Below are positions 58,924-64,000 of a stretch of 64,000 nt of DNA, in pieces (the stretch's first letter is position 1; each line of letters opens with the position of its first letter). Location: the NCBI GenBank assembly GCA_002803225.1, contig NXFV01001536.1, positions 61,968 through 125,967 of the forward strand. Reading direction: 5' to 3'. The DNA comes from Gamarada debralockiae (Eukaryota > Ascomycota > Leotiomycetes > Helotiales > Hyphodiscaceae). A program made the position numbers and the translations under genes. The notes under the pieces were generated by a model, which was given only the letters and a program-made list of their open reading frames with translations, was not told where the DNA came from and did no database searches.

Positions 58924-59861
58924 ATGTCTTCCTCACTTGAACTAGATTCTTCCTTTATACAATCGACTATAGCAGAGTCAACAACGAGTCCTCTAAGCTA
59001 TGATAAGAGGAAGTGGCGGTTACTTGTTTAGTAATATTATCGTCGTCCGATACTTAACGAGGATCAAACCCACCTTTATTATACTCGTTGTCTTTCTGAT
59101 CCTATATAAGAGGACTATAAAGACGGGCTATTTCACGGGAACTATATAAAGAATATAAAGAAGTACTTAAAGAGATACTATAGGATTATAATTGAGAAGG
59201 CTTTAAGTAAGAATCAAATCGAGGTAAACTACTAGCTCCGATAACTCTATTGCTAAGCCAAGGTAACTAGTAGTGCCGACGAGCTCGATTTAGAGATTCT
59301 TAGAGCACAGCTTAATAAGATAGTAATTACAGAAGCTTTAATTTCTATAATTATTATATAAAACCTATTGTTCTGCCTTATCGAATCGCCCGAGTTTTAT
59401 ATCTTATACTAAGTACTTAACTGAGAGTATAAGGGTATAATTACTATAACTCACTCTTAAGTCTATACTTATATAAGTAAAGCTTAGAATAACTATAAGG
59501 ATATCGTATAATAAGAACTTTAAGTAGTACTCTTACAAATTTATATCTCTCTAAATATCTAGACCTCTTTAAATCACTAGCTTCTCTTAGTAATTTGTGT
59601 ATACTTTACTATATACTACTTAAAGAAGCAGAAGGCTTTTCTCGCTCTCCGACTAGTGGCTGGCTATAGTAAAGACAACTAGTTCTCGATCCTTCTTCTA
59701 GTTCTTAAAGATTATAGTATTATATAAAAGCTCGGAGCTATCGTAGCTAATAATACTAGCCTAAATAACGTTCTTTACTAATAGATAGAGATTTATTAGG
59801 AGAATGAGCTAGAGCTAGAGTAGAACGCAGACTACTAGCGTATTCGTTATATTGGCTATAT
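58924..59861 (+). pseudogene. hAT transposase, N-terminal half, inactivated by nonsense mutations
   Basis: One reading frame runs from ATG 58924 to the LTR insertion with no frameshift, yet holds about 23 in-frame stops, nearly all TAA or TAG. Between the stops hAT transposase is recognisable: a zinc-finger-like start (YDKRKWR), LDLEILRAQLNKIVITEAL with LIESPEFYILY, the I(W)TSLNH region whose Trp codon is TAG, KKQKAFLALRLVAGYS, KLGAIVANNTSLNNVLY, and RIRYIGYI at the break. Stops fall where Gln, Arg or Trp are expected, as C-to-T change on either strand would produce. This is point-mutation death, as RIP does, not gradual indel decay. The frame is cut at 59861 by the LTR element. Confidence 0.85.
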
Positions 59862-60044
59862 TGTGACGGCGGGATCGATGCAAAGGTCTAAAGCGCGGAG
59901 TTCAAAGATCACGGTATATTAGAAAATACTAAGCTAGGGAAGAAAGGAGAGAATGTGAGGATCCGATGACCCTTTGTACCCTTCGGCCAGCCCTAGCGTC
60001 GTTTCATATGGCCCTGCCCAGTTGACCCTGCCCAAACCGTCACA
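59862..60044 (-). repeat. LTR, copy next to polypurine tract
   Basis: 183 bp from TGTGACGG to CCGTCACA; it differs from the partner at 61183-61365 by two transitions (near 59879 and 59921). Confidence 0.9.
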
Positions 60045-60144
60045 TTACCCCCCCGGAAAACAAATCTGAATGCCCTCATTCAGGCGTACAAATAAAATAA
60101 GATTTTGACAAAAACCTTTAAAATAACAAAGTATCTCAAACCCC

Positions 60145-60558
60145 TCATTCGTCCGACCAATAGCTGACTTCAGAACTATAACTATCGTCCGTAAAGTAAG
60201 AGTCGTCCGCAGAGTCATTAGCTAGATCGTCCGCAAGGTCGTCCGTAGAGCCAGGATCGTCTGTGAGGTCGTCTGTAGAGCCAGGATCGTCTGTGAGGTC
60301 GTCTGTAGATCCAAGATCGTCCGAAGAGTCGGAATCGTCCACAAAATCGCTAGTCAAGCTAGACGCGCTAGGGTCTTGTTGTCCTATAATAGGCTTGTCC
60401 TTGGAACTAGAATCGTCATTAGAACTATACTCAATTGGCTCCTGAATCCGAAAGGCTAGGTAGAGGTTTGAGACGTTAGTGCCGCCATGAGACGGTATAG
60501 GGGTTTCAGACGTGTTAGATACGTCTGGGAGAGAGATAGACGTCTTTCCTTGTTTCAA
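60145..60558 (-). CDS. Acidic Ser/Asp-rich repeat protein within the LTR element
   Basis: A 137-codon frame with its own ATG (MKQGKTSISLPDVS), ending YWSDE. The C-terminal half is a tandem repeat of DDPGSTDDLT. There is no catalytic motif. It may be a leftover of a longer element protein or a fortuitous frame over a repeat. Confidence 0.35.
   Translation of the reverse strand: MKQGKTSISLPDVSNTSETPIPSHGGTNVSNLYLAFRIQEPIEYSSNDDSSSKDKPIIGQQDPSASSLTSDFVDDSDSSDDLGSTDDLTDDPGSTDDLTDDPGSTDDLADDLANDSADDSYFTDDSYSSEVSYWSDE
60236..60325. repeat. 30-bp tandem repeat, about 3 copies
   Basis: The unit aggtcgtcTgtagagccagg followed by atcgtctgtg is repeated with few changes; it encodes the DDPGSTDDLT repeat on the minus strand. 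Confidence 0.85.
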
Positions 60559-60781
60559 ATCGGTAGACTGTAACCGATTGTCGTTACTAGGGGGCCGGTT
60601 CTTTTGCCTTTGTCGAAATCTTTGCCCTCGTTAGTATCGAGGAATAATTGTATAGTCCAATGGGTAAATAGTATCAAGACTATCAGGTCTTCCTTGTTTT
60701 AAATCGGCAGATTAGGACCGATTCTTCCTATCGTAAGGGGCCGGTTCTTTCGCTCTCGTCGGCATCGAGGATCTTGTCGTC

Positions 60782-60838
60782 TCCTATCAAACAAGGAGGT
60801 CCCTATCAAACAAGGGGGTCCCTATCGAACAAGGGAAG
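60782..60838. repeat. 19-bp tandem repeat, three copies
   Basis: The unit ccctatcaaacaagggggt occurs three times in a row with 1-4 changes, inside the LTR element. Longer, looser repeats built on ggccggttctttYgctctcg surround it (60590-60900). Confidence 0.8.
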
Positions 60839-61182
60839 GCCAGTTCTTTTGCTCTCGTTGGCGTCGAGGAATATCGTCGTCTGCTCTAGTTGAGGGCCGG
60901 ACTCCGAGGTCAACTAGGTCGTCGAGGACGTGGGTTCTACCTTATTTTAAGTCAGCAGAGGACCGACCTTCTTCCTTCTTTTGAGTCGGCAGAGGGGGAC
61001 CGACTGTCGGCAATTAGTAGAGCTAGGCCCTGCTAGCTGGTCTCTTCGAATCTTTGCAGTTCGAGAAGATTATCGAACGTCAGGCACGGTATTCTGTCGT
61101 CGTACCCCAAGGACAAATTCGGGCCTTTGCCGGATTAGTATTCTGTCGCCTCTGCAGGCCGAGTCGAGTGAGCTTAGTATTA

Positions 61183-61365
61183 TGTGACGGCGGGATCGAT
61201 ACAAAGGTCTAAAGCGCGGAGTTCAAAGATCACGGTATATTGGAAAATACTAAGCTAGGGAAGAAAGGAGAGAATGTGAGGATCCGATGACCCTTTGTAC
61301 CCTTCGGCCAGCCCTAGCGTCGTTTCATATGGCCCTGCCCAGTTGACCCTGCCCAAACCGTCACA
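61183..61365 (-). repeat. LTR, second copy
   Basis: 183 bp, nearly identical to 59862-60044. In the inferred minus orientation this is the 5' LTR. Confidence 0.9.
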
Positions 61366-62666
61366 ACGAAGAGAACTACTAGGGTAGGAACTTAATTCTA
61401 TTATACTGAAAACAACGAGTTACAATTCCCTTAACTTAGTGTCAATAGAGAATGAATTCTCTAGTACTAAGAATCTCTGTATATCTGAGCTAGTACTAGC
61501 TATTTCAGACCTCTCACGGCATAGAGAGCGTAGTTAGGGACTTAGATACCTAGTAGAGGCAGGGAGGAAGAGCAAAACGCCGAATCGCGGACAGAATCGA
61601 GTACTTAAGAAAGAAGTAAGGAGGGAATTACTTTAACCCTAAAAAGAATATAGAAGAGACCTTCTAAAAACGAGAAGGAATACAGATAGCTACCCCCGCC
61701 CTAGTCTAGCGCAATTGAATTTCAACTCTGTACTAGAGGGGCGTATAAGCCTATTAGGAGAGTTCAACGGCTATTCTAAGGGTAGCAGCAATTATCTATC
61801 CGATAAGTTAGACGGCTAAATAGCCAAATAGCCAACAAAACCTATAATCCAGGGTCTAGTCTAAGGAGAAAGGCTAGTCCAACGGTCTAGGGAGTCTAGG
61901 AGTCTAGAGTCTAGTCTAGGTATTAGCTAGAGAAGAGGCGCGTATAGAGAGTATATCTATCGGGTAGTACTCTAAAGTACGAAAGAGTTTCGCTGAACCT
62001 AGCTTAGACGAGCAACGAAGCTTAAGCTAATGTCAGAAGGCTAAACACGAAACAAGTAGCTATAGGATAATATATATAGACGCTTACTTAAGGCGCTAAT
62101 ACTTAGCGTGTATATTTAACTCGAAGAGTTGATTAATAGCTAATAAAAGGGGATGATTAGGGCTATGCTAACGAAGGTAGTGATAAAGGATTTGTTTGCA
62201 TTAGCAGAAAGAGATAATAGGGAAGGACAGGGTCTTGATAAGATATAGACACGCAAAGGGCCGAGACTTGCTATAAAGGAGATTATAGCGAGGGCTTAGG
62301 AGAGGCGACTTGTAACTAAACGTTATATTTTCCCAAAGGAAGTACGTTTGAAGAAGTATCTAAGAGGCGTCTATATAATTCCGAGTATATCGTTATAGAC
62401 TAATGCCTTATTAAGAGAAAAGGAAAGAGATACTTTATAGAGCCTTTACTTACCCGAGTATATATATATTCGAAAAAAGAAGAGGTCGACCTTTGTGCAG
62501 TAAAGTCGATCGATATAAGGAAGCTAGTTCGAGAGGAGGTAATATCGAAGTTATAAGGGGAAGAAAGGAAGGAAGGAAGAGCGAGGAGTATATTCGAAGG
62601 TTAAAGGTCAAAGGTTAAAGGTTGAATTAAGGACAGGAATAAGAAGTATATTCGAGGAGTATGTTT

Positions 62667-62744
62667 GAGGGTCGAAAAGATTAAGGCGTTCGATTTAAAG
62701 TAAAGACGAAACTATATATACAGTTAACTTAGAGTTAACCTAAG
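62667..62744. repeat. 78-bp direct repeat, copy 1
   Basis: It begins gaggg and ends taacctaag, and matches 62812-62889 with a handful of transitions. The preceding 60-70 bp are also similar, so the duplicated unit is about 145 bp. Confidence 0.85.
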
Positions 62745-62811
62745 AAGGAATAGAGGAAGGGGAGGAGTATAATCGAAGATCGACGTCGAATTAAGGATAA
62801 GGAGTATAATC

Positions 62812-62889
62812 GAGGGTTAAAAAGATTAAGGCGTTCGATTTAGAGTAAAGACGAAACTATATACACAGTTAACTTAAAGTCAACCTAAG
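62812..62889. repeat. 78-bp direct repeat, copy 2
   Basis: Partner of 62667-62744, offset by exactly 145 bp; the differences are mostly transitions. Confidence 0.85.
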
Positions 62890-63904
62890 GAGAGAGGAAA
62901 GAGAAGAAACTCCCTAGTACTATCGACTATAAAAGAGACGAGAAGACGTTATAAATCGATAAAAAGAACCTTGAATAATATTAGCTTGTTTATATAGAGA
63001 AAGGGAGTATAACTTCTAAGGAGATGTACTATAGGGTCAAAGGCTAAAGTAAGGAGGTTAAAACCTATATTAAAGAACTATTAGCAATAATAACGGGAAG
63101 AAGATACTTAATTAAACTAGAATAAGGTCGAATCGATAGCGAAAGAAGAGGAGGTGATATTATCGACGAAGTTATTAGTAAAGTTAAAGTTATTAAAGAG
63201 TTAAAGGAGTAAGGTTCAAAGGCTCTTCTTTTATAAGTATTAGGAGGCGATTATAGGAGAACAGGCGAGCTAATTAAGACTCGCCTAAATTAAAGCTTTG
63301 TTTGCCTTGTTTGAATTTGTTTAAAGGTAATGATATCGATGAGGTTGATATCATTAAGGGATGATCACGTGAATAGAAATAATTATTTTAATGTATATAG
63401 AGAGTTAGTCGTAAATCGCGATATTAGTAAGAAAATTTGTTAGAAAGTATATATATTTAAATAAGAAGTTTTTAGAAAATAAACTCTTGGCTAATATAGC
63501 TAAATAAGTTTCCTTTGGCATATTATCTGCGTCGTACATAAGTAAAATCTAACTATCTTTAAGCTACGGGTTTAATATAATGAATTTCTTTATAGTATAT
63601 AATCTAAGGTCTATTAACCGATAAAGATAAACAAAGGGCAGCTAATTATAAATACTCTCACGAATTGATTTGATACTTGAATATAGTACTTAGCTGACTT
63701 GAATTGAAATCTAGGTATTAAGATATTTTTTTTGCCTCTTTTTGCCTCCGACTGACGTTCTGTGCTAGTAAATGAAATAATTGATTGATTGGCTGGCTAG
63801 TCTCTTTAGTGAATATAAGAATCGCTTGATCTCTTATCGAATTATATTATAAACAGCTAGGTGAGCTCTAAAATCGGGGTTGTGTTATTATCCCCTACCG
63901 TAAC

Positions 63905-64000
63905 CGGACCTGTATCGATACATGTATCGAAAGTATTAATACCTTACGATACTGGCATCAATACGTATCGATACCGCTTATCGCGTATTTCTGCCGAGCC
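63905..64000 (-). repeat. hAT right terminus: subterminal palindromes and TIR
   Basis: GTATCGATAC at 63912 and 63965, half sites between, and GCCGAGCC at the very end, the complement of the left TIR. The last two TIR bases (TG) should follow just outside the window. Confidence 0.78.

Larger units (their letters stand above)
59862..61365 (-). mobile_element. Non-autonomous LTR retroelement (TRIM/LARD-like), nested in the hAT
   Basis: Two 183-bp direct repeats, both TGTGACGG...CCGTCACA, flank 1138 bp that encode no reverse transcriptase or integrase. The minus orientation is inferred from a purine tract, ccggggggg then taa as read on the minus strand, directly next to the 59862-60044 repeat, where a 3' polypurine tract should be. 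The interior carries a Ser/Asp-rich frame and several tandem repeats. The flanks (tatat before, acgaa after) do not form a target duplication. The two LTRs differ at only two sites, so the insertion is recent, and the sequence lacks the RIP look of its host. Confidence 0.85.
61366..63890. other. TA-rich, RIP-like interior of the hAT element
   Basis: 2.5 kb with dense TA dinucleotides and stop codons in all frames. The longest semi-open stretch (about 62152-62440, plus) has a few TAG/TAA stops, but I do not recognise it. A 78-bp duplicated segment lies at 62667 and 62812. The rest of the transposase should lie here but is either mutated beyond recognition or replaced. Confidence 0.55.
58733..64000 (+). 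mobile_element. RIP-degenerated hAT DNA transposon (right end at window edge)
   Basis: The left end starts CAGGCTCGGC (58733-58742) and the last eight bases of the window, GCCGAGCC (63993-64000), are its exact reverse complement, so both terminal inverted repeats are visible. Next to each end lie copies of the palindrome GTATCGATAC (58756, 58802, 58824; 63912, 63965), as in hAT transposase-binding subterminal repeats. The transposase frame (58924 onward) carries hAT motifs but many stops. Composition is TA-rich and poor in CA/TG, a RIP signature. A 1.5-kb LTR element (59862-61365) is nested inside. Most of the C-terminal transposase half is not recognisable. Confidence 0.82.

Noticed and set aside
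60236..60838. CRISPR-like short repeats
   Set aside because: They are directly adjacent tandem units without unique spacers, inside a eukaryotic LTR element.
62152..62440. Semi-open frame in the transposon interior
   Set aside because: It has several stops and no recognisable transposase motif, so no coding call is made.

Overview
The window is nuclear DNA of a filamentous ascomycete (Pezizomycotina). The family content and protein style look like Leotiomycetes, but that placement is inferred, not measured. The evidence is: short GT-AG introns of about 45-100 bp with CTRAC-type branch points; genes on both strands with separate promoters; long low-complexity fungal extensions on conserved proteins; and a terminal AT-rich block with the C-to-T, TA-rich signature of repeat-induced point mutation (RIP). 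Exon junctions given here were worked out by eye from splice signals, reading phase and protein continuity.

Regions 1-9.9 kb hold a compact housekeeping cluster: the C-terminus of RFT1 (cut by the window start), the DEAD-box helicase DBP3, the Fe-S scaffold ISU1, the deubiquitinase UBP14 with two short 5' exons, an M20 metallopeptidase with a probable mitochondrial leader, and the splicing factor SPF27/Cwf7. Regions 10-21.6 kb hold the PKA regulatory subunit, a CRP1/MDG1-like CBM48 protein and a C2H2 plus fungal-specific transcription factor whose zinc-finger region is spread over micro-exons. A gene-poor stretch of 4.5 kb follows. Regions 26-38 kb hold neutral ceramidase, the RNA polymerase III largest subunit, the NEM1 phosphatase and eIF2B-beta. 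Regions 38.9-58.4 kb hold a 717-aa repeat-bearing protein of unknown function, a Wee1 kinase, a PLP-dependent lyase-like enzyme divergent from 5-oxoprolinase, the coactivator SUB1/PC4 and a PXA-PX-nexin-C protein.

From 58.73 kb to the last base the window is mobile DNA: a RIP-inactivated hAT transposon whose left and right terminal inverted repeats are both visible, with a much younger 1.5-kb non-autonomous LTR element nested inside it.

Most genes are conserved single-copy functions. There is no operon and no metabolite cluster. Functional themes recur: ER and lipid (RFT1, NEM1, ceramidase, PXA-PX), ubiquitin, transcription (Pol III, SUB1) and glucose/cAMP signalling (PKAR, CRP1-like). The least explained signals are a family of about 50- to 120-bp degenerate repeats with a TGAGCGATT/AATCGCTCA core around and inside the eIF2B-beta gene, the nested transposon, and the unknown protein with GFR-type repeats.
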